A stretch of DNA of 45,523 bases, taken from CAYSDH01 sp964429805 (GTDB lineage: Bacteria > Bacteroidota > Bacteroidia > Flavobacteriales_D > JABDKJ01). The stretch lies in NCBI GenBank assembly GCA_964429805.1, contig CAYSDH010000023.1, forward strand, positions 1 to 45,523. The letters run 5' to 3'. The position numbers and the translations under genes are program-made. How positions within the stretch are numbered: position 1 is the stretch's first letter; each line of letters starts with the position of its first letter. A model generated the notes under the pieces. That model ran no database searches. It was not told the DNA's origin and saw nothing but the letters and a program-made list of their open reading frames with translations. Below, piece by piece: positions 27,595 through 36,360 of this stretch.

Positions 27595-28437
27595 TTATTT
27601 CTGCATCAGATTCGTGTACTCACTTAGTCTATCTCGATGCAATAAGATGTAGTTTGAGTCAAACAGGTCTTCTGTGTAGGCTCTTAATCCGGCCTTTTCT
27701 TGTTCATAGAGGAAAATGTCGTACCCCATGTCATCAATCAGGTTAAGAAGGTCTTTTTCCTTGATACCAAAACCCTCTAGAAAAAATGGCTGAATCTCCA
27801 CGAGCATGGCCGGCTTGTGTTTTTCCAAGTGCTTTCGCATACCCTGCAAGGCATGATACTCGGCTCCTTCTATATCAATCTTTACAAAGGAGAGTGGCCC
27901 ACTTGGCTCATCTAGATACGTATCTAAGTCAACCACATCACACATGAATGTTTTCGCTTTGTCAAAGCCATAATACTTTTCATGACCCTCCATGTCATTC
28001 TTGCGGTCTGCGAAATGAGCCTGACCTGTGCTCAAGGCTCCGAAATCTTGAACCGGCACGGAGAACTCAACCTGCTCGGTTTTAGACCCTACGCCTTTCT
28101 CATGGAGATGCACATTTCTAGTGTTAAACTTCTCTAGCAGCTTCTTACACACTTTGTAAGTAAACGGTATAGGCTCAAAGGCGTCTACACGGCCTGTAGG
28201 GCCCACAGCTTCAGAAAGTCTAACAGAATAATATGCGAAGTTGGCTCCGATGTCCCATACATGGTCTCCTTTTTTCAGAAGTTTTGGGAGCAATTCCATC
28301 TCCTTTTCCTCAACCAATCTATCTCGTATATCCCTAGCCTTGCCAAATACCTGCATATGGAAGTAACCCTTCTCTCCAAGAATCTTGAAAAGCAATGGTT
28401 TTACGATAGTTCTTATCGGGGAATTTACTGATGCCAT
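27595..28437 (-). CDS. FkbM-family SAM-dependent methyltransferase
   Basis: The family O-methylates sugars or small molecules using S-adenosylmethionine. The 280-residue product has motif I HVWDIGANFAYYSVRL (D62-I-G-A-N), the acidic motif II residue E88 in VDAFEPIPF, and the family-defining block LSFVKIDIEGAEYHALQGM followed by PAMLVEIQP. No signal peptide is present. A 57-bp gap separates it from the upstream SBBP-repeat gene, and a cupin-like gene follows after 2 bp. No glycosyltransferase or O-antigen genes are nearby, so the substrate is unknown. Confidence 0.9.
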   Translation of the reverse strand: MASVNSPIRTIVKPLLFKILGEKGYFHMQVFGKARDIRDRLVEEKEMELLPKLLKKGDHVWDIGANFAYYSVRLSEAVGPTGRVDAFEPIPFTYKVCKKLLEKFNTRNVHLHEKGVGSKTEQVEFSVPVQDFGALSTGQAHFADRKNDMEGHEKYYGFDKAKTFMCDVVDLDTYLDEPSGPLSFVKIDIEGAEYHALQGMRKHLEKHKPAMLVEIQPFFLEGFGIKEKDLLNLIDDMGYDIFLYEQEKAGLRAYTEDLFDSNYILLHRDRLSEYTNLMQK

Positions 28438-28495
28438 TTCCTACCTAAATATAATAAATCCGTGTTGTTAAAATGTCTTGTAGTCAAGCCCCTAT

Positions 28496-30811
28496 TTAAT
28501 TACGTGTAATTAATTGAGTCATCACCGCGTCATCTAGAAAGAGGCTCAACAGATACACCCCTTTTGGTAAATGACCGATGTCCAGCCTTTTTGTTTGGCC
28601 CATGATGCGGTGCACTTCTCGGCCCCAAAGATCATGAATGAGAACCTGCTTTACTTGGCCATTTTTATCTGGCACAATTGTCAATGGTCCAGAGGTTGGG
28701 TTTGGGTATAGATCAAAAGTGGGAGCAAGGCCTAGCTCGCTGAGACCTATGCTCGTTATTGGCACACAAGCGCTGGTGTCTAAACAACCATTTTGAGTAA
28801 CAATTACTGCAAATTCAGAGTTGTAGTTAGCCGTAAACATTTCTAGACTATCTCCATCCATGATGCTGTCTGCCAGGCAATCAATCCACTGATACGTGGC
28901 ATCTGTGGCACTTGCCAACAGGTCTGGATCATTGGCAATGATAGCAGTGTCAACCGTTAAGATGGTCAAGTCTAGCACAACAATACTGTCGCAGCCCATA
29001 CTACTCATAACTGTATCAGGATACTGCCCGCTTTGGGTGAGTATAGACCCGTTGAGTTCATAGGCGAAACATGCACTATCACTATACACCGTAGTCTCTG
29101 AGAGAATACTTACTGAAATGTCAATTATACTGTCACAGCCCAACATGTTGGTCAGTGTTTGAGTGTAGTTACCAGAAGCAGAATACATTTGCCCGTTGAC
29201 CATAACCGTGTCACAATCACTTTCTACAAGCATCGTGTCAGTAGCGTTGAGGATAAACAGGTCTAGACTCACAATGCTGTCGCAACCCTCTGAGCTAAGC
29301 GCTATTCCTTCATAGATGCCGGAAGCTGACAGCGTATCTCCTAAAAAGGAAAAGCTCACACAGGCTGTGTCTTGAACTGACGAATAGACTGTGGGACAAT
29401 CACTGAGTTTGAGCATAAAAGCATCTGGAGCGGCACCATTATTATTGACATTCATAACCTGCGTGCTAGGGTCAAAATCAGTCAAACCATGAAAACGGCC
29501 CACCGCAACTAAGTCACCCTGTGAATCAAGATGCACATCAAAACCATACTCATCACTAGTGCCTGTTAAGTGATGAGTTTGACTATGTGTGCCATCAGGA
29601 TTGAGGCTCAGCACAAAGGCATCTCGTGATGAACCCGGGGTAGTAATAATCAGACTATCAGGACCAGGGATGATGTCTAAGGTGCCAAAAATAAAGCCTG
29701 TAACGTGCACAGAGCCATCAGCCCCTGCGGTGATGCCGTAGCCTCCATCGTTTGAGGTTCCGCCCATATGGTCGCCCCACATGAGGTTACCATCGGGATC
29801 ATACTTGCAGTAAAAAACATCTCCAATACCGTTGGTCTGCATGATGTTATTTGCCGGAGAAGGGTCTAAATCAAAGGTGCTCTTAAACTCTCCAGTGATT
29901 AAAATGTTGTCAAAAGGGTCGATGCTCATGTCACGTGCCAAATCTTCAGAGTTTAAGCCTATTTTTCTCGACCAAGTGAAGTCTCCCTCTGCAGAGACCT
30001 TGACTATAAACACATCATTACCAAGCGCCTCTTGCAAAGACACGCCAGGGCCTGGATTAAAATCTATAGTGTCTCTGAAGTTTCCGACCGTTACCACAGA
30101 TCCGTCTGACATAACCCCAACTCCTTCGGTAAAGTCACCTGAAACTCCGCCAAATGTTCTCACCCAATCAAACGTCCCATCAAAATCTACTTTAAGCACA
30201 AACGCGTCAGGCCCATTTACATTAGGCACCATCACTGTGTCTGGCCCCGGATCAAAATCAAAACTGGTTCTGTAATCTCCTCCTAGGTGCACTCCATAAT
30301 CAGGGTGCACGTCCATCACCTGGGCATTATCTGATCCCTCAGCTCCATAGGTCTTAGCCCACAAAAAGTCTCCGTTAGCACCAAATTTTACAAGGAATAT
30401 ATCTGTCTGGCCCGCAGACACAAGTAACGCTGTGTCGACCATCATGCTGTCCATAAAGTTGCCTGAGACATAGATATTTCCTTCTCCATCAACATCTACA
30501 GCCCTCGCCTCATCATCAAGATTGCCTCCAAAACCGAGAGCCCAGAGGGTGTTGCCGTATTGATCCATCTTGTGCACATACGCGTCAGATGCGCCCACTG
30601 GACTGAGGGTTAATGTGCCAGTACCTGTATCAAAATCTGCCGCTGAGTTAAACGCCCCAACCGTAATCACATTGTCATCACCGTCTATGGTCACTCCCAG
30701 CCCTGAGTCAAACTCATTAGAACCGATGGTCTCTACCCAATCAAATTCTCTTTGTCCATGTACCAGAATTAGAGCGAAGCTTGCCAAAAGCAGAAGAAGA
30801 CCTTTTTTCAT
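28496..30811 (-). CDS. SBBP-repeat T9SS cargo protein with GCDSI repeats
   Basis: The start at 30811 gives MKKGLLLLLASFALILVHGQ, a good signal peptide; an ATG six codons upstream is less likely. The 771-residue product has many SBBP-type propeller repeats (about 22-465) of the form D-x-x-G-N-x-x-V-T-G-x-F followed by D-F-D-P-G and V-x-K-x-D-x-x-G. Three roughly 45-residue repeats follow (about 470-612), each ending in GCDSI and a hydrophobic strand, then a short Ig-like stretch, and a T9SS type A sorting domain (FDLYPNPTSGPLTI ... LPKGVYLLSL). It would be exported by the Por machinery and anchored or released at the surface. The ligand is unknown. Confidence 0.88.
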   Translation of the reverse strand: MKKGLLLLLASFALILVHGQREFDWVETIGSNEFDSGLGVTIDGDDNVITVGAFNSAADFDTGTGTLTLSPVGASDAYVHKMDQYGNTLWALGFGGNLDDEARAVDVDGEGNIYVSGNFMDSMMVDTALLVSAGQTDIFLVKFGANGDFLWAKTYGAEGSDNAQVMDVHPDYGVHLGGDYRTSFDFDPGPDTVMVPNVNGPDAFVLKVDFDGTFDWVRTFGGVSGDFTEGVGVMSDGSVVTVGNFRDTIDFNPGPGVSLQEALGNDVFIVKVSAEGDFTWSRKIGLNSEDLARDMSIDPFDNILITGEFKSTFDLDPSPANNIMQTNGIGDVFYCKYDPDGNLMWGDHMGGTSNDGGYGITAGADGSVHVTGFIFGTLDIIPGPDSLIITTPGSSRDAFVLSLNPDGTHSQTHHLTGTSDEYGFDVHLDSQGDLVAVGRFHGLTDFDPSTQVMNVNNNGAAPDAFMLKLSDCPTVYSSVQDTACVSFSFLGDTLSASGIYEGIALSSEGCDSIVSLDLFILNATDTMLVESDCDTVMVNGQMYSASGNYTQTLTNMLGCDSIIDISVSILSETTVYSDSACFAYELNGSILTQSGQYPDTVMSSMGCDSIVVLDLTILTVDTAIIANDPDLLASATDATYQWIDCLADSIMDGDSLEMFTANYNSEFAVIVTQNGCLDTSACVPITSIGLSELGLAPTFDLYPNPTSGPLTIVPDKNGQVKQVLIHDLWGREVHRIMGQTKRLDIGHLPKGVYLLSLFLDDAVMTQLITRN

Positions 30812-30848
30812 ATGATATAAGACTGGCACTTAATACGCCAAGCCTCCA

Positions 30849-30856
30849 CAAAAATA
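30849..30856 (-). promoter_or_regulatory. Candidate Bacteroidota -7 box (TATTTTTG) for the SBBP gene
   Basis: The minus strand reads TATTTTTG, an exact TAnnTTTG match, 37 bp upstream of the ATG at 30811. It lies 6 bp after the T tract of the tRNA-Cys terminator, so the terminator would insulate it from upstream transcription. No TTG -33 element is clear. Confidence 0.45.
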
Positions 30857-30862
30857 CGGCAT

Positions 30863-30890
30863 AAAAAAACCCCTGAGATCAGGGGTTTTT
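30863..30890 (-). terminator. Rho-independent terminator of tRNA-Cys
   Basis: Minus strand: stem CCCCTG/CAGGGG with loop ATCT, preceded by AAAAA and followed by TTTTTTT. It begins 8 bp downstream of the tRNA 3' end and lies immediately upstream of the SBBP gene promoter candidate. Confidence 0.88.
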
Positions 30891-30897
30891 CTTTTTG

Positions 30898-30968
30898 AGG
30901 TCGGTAGCAGATTCGAACTGCTGTAGATGGTTTTGCAGACCACTGCCTAACCGCTCGGCCAACCGACC
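30898..30968 (-). tRNA. tRNA-Cys (anticodon GCA)
   Basis: The 71-nt gene has acceptor GGTCGGT/ACCGACC with discriminator U, the conserved identity base of cysteine tRNAs, anticodon stem GTGGT/ACCAT with loop CTGCAAA (anticodon GCA), and a T loop TTCGAAT. The CCA end is not encoded. Confidence 0.95.
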
Positions 30969-31100
30969 ATTTTTTTAGCGGAACACGAAGGTACGCTTAT
31001 TCGAATAATACGCAATGATGAGCAGAAGGTTTCGGAACATGTCTTGTAGTTAGTGATTTGCAGCACAAATCTATTTACCTACTTGCGTACCTTGCGCCAC

Positions 31101-31622
31101 ATGCGCTTGTTGGCTTTCCTTATTATCCTTTTCACATGCCACGGCTTTCAGGCACAAGACAAGTCAATTCCCGCACATTATGTACTGCACCTTGCTCCGT
31201 CATTTACATACAGCGGTATGAACACGGAACTTGGAGTAGAGAGAAGGTCTGGCCCTTACCGCTTAGGGTTGGCGTATACAGTATCGCTGAGCGAGTCAGC
31301 CCTCTTTGGCAAAACCGAACAGGGATTTGCTATTTATGTCTCTAGAGATATACTGAGTCAGGGGAAATGGAGAGCTGGGGCTCACCTTCGTGTCATGCAA
31401 TCATTCAGAAATGGGAGCGGTCGCAGTGGAGAGTACCTGATTGGGCAGGAATTGGGTTATGCATTGAGTGAACGAATTGACATTACTCAGGTGTTAGCAA
31501 TCGGCATGTATGAAGAGCGACTAGTAAGTGAGCGATTTGGACTCGACCTATGGGGTTTTGGTGCAGATGGCATTGTTCTCTTGGGCATCAATTATCTCTT
31601 AGGAAAAAAGTCTAGTCCATGA
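31101..31622 (+). CDS. Small outer-membrane barrel-like protein coupled to GDPD gene
   Basis: The ATG at 31101 gives a signal peptide (MRLLAFLIILFTCHGFQAQ); an upstream ATG at 31053 would precede it with a non-signal leader. The mature protein of about 155 residues is beta-rich with alternating strands (YRLGLAYTVSLSESALFG, WRAGAHLRVMQSF, DGIVLLGINYLLG), suggesting a small barrel. No family is recognised. Its stop overlaps the next gene's ATG by 4 bp (ATGA), so translation is coupled and the two products may act together at the outer membrane. Confidence 0.65.
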   Translation: MRLLAFLIILFTCHGFQAQDKSIPAHYVLHLAPSFTYSGMNTELGVERRSGPYRLGLAYTVSLSESALFGKTEQGFAIYVSRDILSQGKWRAGAHLRVMQSFRNGSGRSGEYLIGQELGYALSERIDITQVLAIGMYEERLVSERFGLDLWGFGADGIVLLGINYLLGKKSSP

Positions 31623-32464
31623 GATTCTACGCTCTCCTATTCCTAACATTCTTAGTCGTGGCTTGCGCTAAAGACAAGCGTGACTTTGACAACCTCAACG
31701 GAGGTAAAATAGAGGTGATTGGTCATGGGGGCGGTGGTTTTCAAAATCTGAACAATCCGTTACCGAGTAATAGTCTGGCCAGCATCAACCGTGGTCTAGG
31801 AAGTGATGCCGATGCTCTTGAACTTGACATTCGCTTTAGCGCAGACTCTGTCCCAATTTTGTTTCATGACGCGCAGTTGATGTTGGCTACTAATTGTGAA
31901 GGATGCGTAGAGTCACGGTTTTCAAACGAAATAATTGGCTGTGACTATCGTCAAGGACTGTTGGCTGGGTTGTCGGGAGAGAAGGTGGTGGGTTTAGATC
32001 AGGCGCTTTCACACCTAGCTTCGTTGAATATTTTTCCTCCTATCTATCTGGATGTTCACTTAGACAAAGCTTGTGCAGAATCTGAAGGTCAAGCAACCTT
32101 TGATGCCGCATCCGCACTTTGGAAATCACTCGAATCAAGCCCAGATGGGCAGCACGTCTCTGTCATCTGTTTAGACGCAGACTTCTTGAGTGATTTGGGT
32201 GAGCTACTTCCAAGTAGTCGATTGTATTGGGAAGCGCCATTAGCGTCTCCTGAAATAGCCGAGGCCAATGCACGCGGGTTTTTCGGTCTGGTTAGGGATA
32301 TGGACGATGCTGAAAAACCGCAAGTCACTGCCGCTCACGATGCTGGACTGCATGTAATATTATTTGCTCCATTTGATCAGTGGTCGCATAATGATGCGTT
32401 TGACATGCATCCAGACGGTGTGATTACCGACAATGTTAGGTTAATGCGCAACTTGTTGGATTAA
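31619..32464 (+). CDS. Glycerophosphodiester phosphodiesterase-family lipoprotein
   Basis: The family hydrolyses glycerophosphodiesters to glycerol 3-phosphate and an alcohol. The 281-residue product has a lipoprotein signal (MRFYALLFLTFLVVACAK, acyl Cys16). The TIM-barrel motifs are recognisable: H36 in EVIGHGGGG, E68 and D70 in ALELDIRFS, and H83-D84 in PILFHDAQL, with late strand MHPDGVITDN. The usual PENT motif is PSNS here and the Arg after H36 is Gly, so it belongs to a divergent branch; the catalytic histidines are kept. It is coupled to the upstream small barrel gene and converges on folB. Confidence 0.85.
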   Translation: MRFYALLFLTFLVVACAKDKRDFDNLNGGKIEVIGHGGGGFQNLNNPLPSNSLASINRGLGSDADALELDIRFSADSVPILFHDAQLMLATNCEGCVESRFSNEIIGCDYRQGLLAGLSGEKVVGLDQALSHLASLNIFPPIYLDVHLDKACAESEGQATFDAASALWKSLESSPDGQHVSVICLDADFLSDLGELLPSSRLYWEAPLASPEIAEANARGFFGLVRDMDDAEKPQVTAAHDAGLHVILFAPFDQWSHNDAFDMHPDGVITDNVRLMRNLLD

Positions 32465-32473
32465 AAAACCAAT

Positions 32474-32827
32474 CTACTTCGACAGTGTTTCAATCACGGT
32501 CACTTGCTTTACATCTCCATCAATGGGTGGCTTGGGTTTAGTAACAGCCACTGTCACTTTCTGGACAAAGTCTAAGGTCAAGATTTTCTTTGCGATACGC
32601 ATGGCAACTGTCTCAATCAACTTTGACCGTTGACCGACTTCCTCTTTTACAATGCGTGTTACGTCACAGTAATCAACGGTTAGACTCAAGTTATCTGCCT
32701 CTGCAGAGGGCCTCAAGTCGCACTCCATGGTTACATCTACCGTGTATTCTTGTCCAATGACCGCCTCTTCGTCAAGACAACCGTGATGTCCGTAAGCTCG
32801 AATGCCGCTGACTAGAATCTGACCCAT
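32474..32827 (-). CDS. folB: Dihydroneopterin aldolase FolB
   Basis: FolB cleaves 7,8-dihydroneopterin to 6-hydroxymethyl-dihydropterin and glycolaldehyde in folate synthesis. The 117-residue product is of normal length with the family hallmarks: ILVSGIRAYGHHGCLDEE at the N-terminus, VDYCDVTRIV in the middle (Tyr53), and VTVAVTKPKPPI near the C-terminus (the Lys is a catalytic residue in the family). Its ATG overlaps the gltX stop by one base (TAATG), so it is translated behind gltX. Confidence 0.94.
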   Translation of the reverse strand: MGQILVSGIRAYGHHGCLDEEAVIGQEYTVDVTMECDLRPSAEADNLSLTVDYCDVTRIVKEEVGQRSKLIETVAMRIAKKILTLDFVQKVTVAVTKPKPPIDGDVKQVTVIETLSK

Positions 32828-34347
32828 TAGCTCAATTTTTCAATTCCAGTGTCCATTCTTCTCAGGGTCTCTTCTTTGCCAAGAATTTCGGCAACAGCAA
32901 AGAACGATGGCCCCATTCCTTGACCAGTAACAAGCAGCCTTAGGTTAGGCATCACCTGCCCCATGCCCCATTCGTTCTCTTCCAGAAGGGATTTAAATTG
33001 AGACTCGATTGGGTCAGCCTCAAAAGGTTCAACAGCCGCAAACTTATCTCGAAATGTGCGCATGATATCAGGAGTGTTCTCTTTCCACTTTTTCTTGCGG
33101 GTCTTTTCTTCATACTCAGTTGGCGCTTCAAACATAAAGCGACCCTCGGTCATATCCTTCACAAAAAAGGCACGTTCTTTAAGCAGTACTACAGACTTCT
33201 GAATCGTGTCGTCACTCGCCTCTAATCCTTGACTGGCTAGTATTGGCTTTAAATCATCAGCAAGTTCTGCATCACTTTTCAAGCGTAGATATTGCTGATT
33301 AAACCACTTGGCTTTCTCAGGGTCAAACTTGGCTCCAGACTTCCCAACTCTGGCCATGGTAAATGCACTTACCAGCTCTTCGAGCGAAAATATCTCTTGA
33401 GTGGTGCCTGGGTTCCAGCCTAGAAAGGCGAGAATGTTAATTACAGCTTCGGGGAAATACCCAGACTCGCGATACCCGCTCAGTAAGTCTCCTGATTTTG
33501 GGTCGGTCCAGTTAATCGGAAACACGGGGAATCCGCCCTTATCACCATCACGCTTACTGAGTTTACCCTTCCCATCTGGCTTAAGTATGAGAGAAAGGTG
33601 TGAAAATGTTGGTGCCTCCCAGCCAAAGCTCTTGTATAATAGGACATGCAGCGGAGCTGACGGCAACCACTCTTCTCCACGTATTACGTGTGTGATTTCC
33701 ATCAAGTGATCATCTACTATGTTGGCAAGGTGATAGGTTGGCATGCCATCATTTTTCATCAGCACTTTATCATCTAACTGATCAGTACTAAAGACCACCC
33801 AACCTCTAATCGAATCTTCAAATCTGACCTCTTCGCCTCGCGGCATTTTGTATCGGATTACATATGGGTCACCATTATCAATTCTTCTCTTAACCTCATC
33901 TTCTGGCAAGGTAAGTGAGTTCTTCATAGAGTTACGCGTGATGTTGTTATACTGCCATGAAGCGACTTTGGCTTGCTGTGCTTTTTCGCGCATCTCAGTC
34001 AATTCTTCTGACGTATCAAAGGCATAATATGCATCTCCGCATTGCAGCAACTGCTCAGCATACTGCATGTACATGCCCTTTCGCTCAGACTGCTTGTATG
34101 GGCCTTTGTCTCCGCCATAGGAAACCCCTTCGTTAGGCTCTATGCCAAGCCATTTGAGTGACTCTATGATGTACTCTTCTGCTCCGGGCACAAACCTGGT
34201 TTGATCGGTGTCTTCTATCCGCAGCAGGAAGTCACCATCATGGTGCTTGGCAAAAAGATAGTTGTATAAGGCCGTACGGACGCCACCTATATGCAAGGGG
34301 CCGGTAGGACTTGGTGCGAAACGAACGCGTACTCTTTTATCTGACAT
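32827..34347 (-). CDS. gltX: Glutamyl-tRNA synthetase
   Basis: The class I synthetase charges tRNA-Glu. The 506-residue product shows the HIGH signature as HIGG in PSPTGPLHIGGVRTALYNYL and the KMSKS loop as KLSKR in LKPDGKGKLSKRDGDKGG. The long catalytic-domain insertion and the C-terminal helical anticodon-binding region (about 340-506) fit Bacteroidota GltX. It follows a META-domain gene by 87 bp and is followed by folB with a one-base overlap. A hairpin spans the end of the META-domain gene just upstream. Confidence 0.97.
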   Translation of the reverse strand: MSDKRVRVRFAPSPTGPLHIGGVRTALYNYLFAKHHDGDFLLRIEDTDQTRFVPGAEEYIIESLKWLGIEPNEGVSYGGDKGPYKQSERKGMYMQYAEQLLQCGDAYYAFDTSEELTEMREKAQQAKVASWQYNNITRNSMKNSLTLPEDEVKRRIDNGDPYVIRYKMPRGEEVRFEDSIRGWVVFSTDQLDDKVLMKNDGMPTYHLANIVDDHLMEITHVIRGEEWLPSAPLHVLLYKSFGWEAPTFSHLSLILKPDGKGKLSKRDGDKGGFPVFPINWTDPKSGDLLSGYRESGYFPEAVINILAFLGWNPGTTQEIFSLEELVSAFTMARVGKSGAKFDPEKAKWFNQQYLRLKSDAELADDLKPILASQGLEASDDTIQKSVVLLKERAFFVKDMTEGRFMFEAPTEYEEKTRKKKWKENTPDIMRTFRDKFAAVEPFEADPIESQFKSLLEENEWGMGQVMPNLRLLVTGQGMGPSFFAVAEILGKEETLRRMDTGIEKLS

Positions 34348-34420
34348 GTTTCTCGTTTTGAGGCCGCCAAAGGTAACACCTCAAAACAGGGAGTCAAAGG
34401 GAATGGTCTAATCAAGAATT

Positions 34421-34453
34421 TAAGCGCGTCTCGCTCAGAAGTCCACGCGCTTA
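34421..34453 (-). promoter_or_regulatory. 9-bp perfect inverted repeat between META gene and gltX
   Basis: TAAGCGCGT and ACGCGCTTA flank a 15-nt loop that includes the stop codon of the META-domain gene. On the minus strand it is followed by AAATTCTTG, not a clear T tract, so it is either a weak terminator or a processing/attenuation hairpin ahead of gltX. Confidence 0.4.
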
Positions 34454-34887
34454 AAGACCGCCATTTCTTTTTCAAAATTTGAATTGACCGTTAGCAGGTC
34501 TCCTTCAATGGTATAAATGTGTGTGAAGTACAACACATCTATCAGCGTTCGTTCATTTCCTTTCACAGGTTCACAGTCCTTGTAGGTAGAGCCTAGATTT
34601 GAGAAAATAATGTCCACACCTCTATCAAAGGCTACCTCACCAGAGATTTCATTGCAGCCATCAAACCCTGTCACTTGACCATCATTGTTTATCACAAAGT
34701 AGGCTGTTTGTCCCTCAGCGTTTACTACTGCCTGGTCTTCTACTTCAACAAGCTCCCACTTGGCATCAATAATAAGTGAGGATTTATCAGTGTTATTATC
34801 TCCTAGTGCGGGTCTGGTGCAAAATGCCATGAGCAGCGTACAGCAAAGTGATACGGAAAGTATAGTTGTGGCTTTTTTCATGTTCAT
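34435..34887 (-). CDS. META-domain (HslJ-like) envelope protein
   Basis: The 150-residue product begins MNMKKATTILSVSLCCTLLMAFC. The Cys could be a lipobox, but Phe before it is unusual and a signal peptidase I site after PALG is an alternative. The body (about 40-150) matches the META/HslJ fold: WELVEVEDQAV, then DGQVTGFDGCNEISGEV, then a terminal strand FEKEMAVFKRVDF. Such proteins are small, often stress-linked envelope proteins of unknown biochemistry. It starts 91 bp from the divergent DUF1800 gene and lies upstream of gltX on the same strand. Confidence 0.8.
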   Translation of the reverse strand: MNMKKATTILSVSLCCTLLMAFCTRPALGDNNTDKSSLIIDAKWELVEVEDQAVVNAEGQTAYFVINNDGQVTGFDGCNEISGEVAFDRGVDIIFSNLGSTYKDCEPVKGNERTLIDVLYFTHIYTIEGDLLTVNSNFEKEMAVFKRVDF

Positions 34888-34977
34888 GAAAACGAATATA
34901 TGGCTAAGATATTATCTGGTATGTATTTTGACAGTTTTGCGATTAAACGATTCCCCTTTATCCTAGTCCAATTACAG

Positions 34978-36333
34978 ATGAGTTTAGATAGGCACATACA
35001 TATACATAACCGTTTCGGATTTGGAGCGAATGGCAAAGAGCTGAAGACTCTTAGGCCTCAGACCTTTGACAGCATACTGTCAAGTCAACAGGTATCTCTG
35101 CTCAATGTGCCTTATAATGAAATGACAAAGGCGCGTCAGAACAGAATCACTAAAGAGGACAAAAGAGCCTTTAAGGAAATATCAAAAGTGAAGCTCAAAG
35201 AGCTTCAAGTAGAATGGATGATGCAAATGCTGCGCTCGGAGTCCATGGTTCAAGAAAAAATGTCTCTGTTTTGGCATCATCATTTCGCCTGTATTATCAA
35301 GAATCCACTGCATGCTTCGCAATTCAGCAATGTGATTATGAAAAATGCGCTCGGAGATTTTCGCAAGCTCCTGCTTGGTGTGTCGCAATCTGCCGCGATG
35401 ATTAATTTTCTGCACAGCAAGCAGAATGTCAAAAGTCAGCCTAATGAAGATTTTGCGCGTGAACTCTTGGAGCTGTTCACCTTGGGGAGAGGAAACGAGT
35501 ATTCAGAACAAGACATTCAGGAAATAGCGCGCTGCTTTACAGGCTGGAAGGCAAAGTTTGACGGTTCCTTTTTCATTAAAGAAAACCAACACGACTATGG
35601 TCAAAAAACCATCTTTGGAGTCACAGACAATTTTGGAGGAGAAGAAGTCATCCATCTAATTCTGAAGAAAAAAGCCTGTGCCCGATTCATCTCTAAATCA
35701 GTGTATCAGTATTTCGTCAACCATAAGGTCAATGAAAAGGAGCTGGACGAAATCACCGAAGTGTTTTATGCGAGTGACTATGACATAAAGAGTCTGATTT
35801 CTGCCATTGTAGATGCCGAGTGGTTTTATAAAGACGAACACGTGATGAGTCTCATCAAGAGTCCAGTGCAGATGATGGTCCACATGGGCAGACACTTTAG
35901 ACTGCGAAATAAAAAAATTCAGCCTTGGCTCAAGTTGGGCAAGGTGCTCGACCAACAACTCTATAAACCACTCAATGTAGAAGGGTGGAAAATGGACAAA
36001 GAGTGGATTGACAGCAATAGCCTCCCCATCAGGCTGCGACTGCCGTCAGTCTTACTTACCGATGGTTTGTTAGAAATAGTAGAGAAACCCGACTACGATA
36101 GTAATCCAAATACGGGCATGACACGAGGCCGCAAAACGGAGTCTAGTCGGCTCGGGTTTTCTAAAGACTGGGCCTATTTCTTTCACGTCAATGAGGGCGA
36201 AGATGTGCTCACTCTACTCTTTAACGGAAAGCTATCTGCACAGGCGCAGACATTTCTCCAGGCCAGAAATTTTGACTCTCAAAAAGAGTTGGTCATCCAG
36301 CTGATGTCACTTCCAGAATATCAATTGATGTAA
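34978..36333 (+). CDS. DUF1800-family protein
   Basis: The start at 34978 gives MSLDRHIHIHNRFGFGANGK, the usual opening of DUF1800 with the R-F-G-F-G motif; an ATG at 34900 is open upstream but adds an unlikely leader. The 451-residue product carries the family blocks WMMQMLRSESMVQEKMSLFW followed by HHHF, then NEDFARELLELFTLGRGN, a central Gly/aromatic region and SPVQMMVHMGRHFRLRN near the C-terminus. DUF1800 proteins are nearly always paired with DUF1501 proteins, as here (27 bp downstream). The biochemical role is unknown. No signal peptide is visible with this start. Confidence 0.9.
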   Translation: MSLDRHIHIHNRFGFGANGKELKTLRPQTFDSILSSQQVSLLNVPYNEMTKARQNRITKEDKRAFKEISKVKLKELQVEWMMQMLRSESMVQEKMSLFWHHHFACIIKNPLHASQFSNVIMKNALGDFRKLLLGVSQSAAMINFLHSKQNVKSQPNEDFARELLELFTLGRGNEYSEQDIQEIARCFTGWKAKFDGSFFIKENQHDYGQKTIFGVTDNFGGEEVIHLILKKKACARFISKSVYQYFVNHKVNEKELDEITEVFYASDYDIKSLISAIVDAEWFYKDEHVMSLIKSPVQMMVHMGRHFRLRNKKIQPWLKLGKVLDQQLYKPLNVEGWKMDKEWIDSNSLPIRLRLPSVLLTDGLLEIVEKPDYDSNPNTGMTRGRKTESSRLGFSKDWAYFFHVNEGEDVLTLLFNGKLSAQAQTFLQARNFDSQKELVIQLMSLPEYQLM

Positions 36334-36360
36334 CAGTAAGCCATCAAAAAGCATAGTAAC

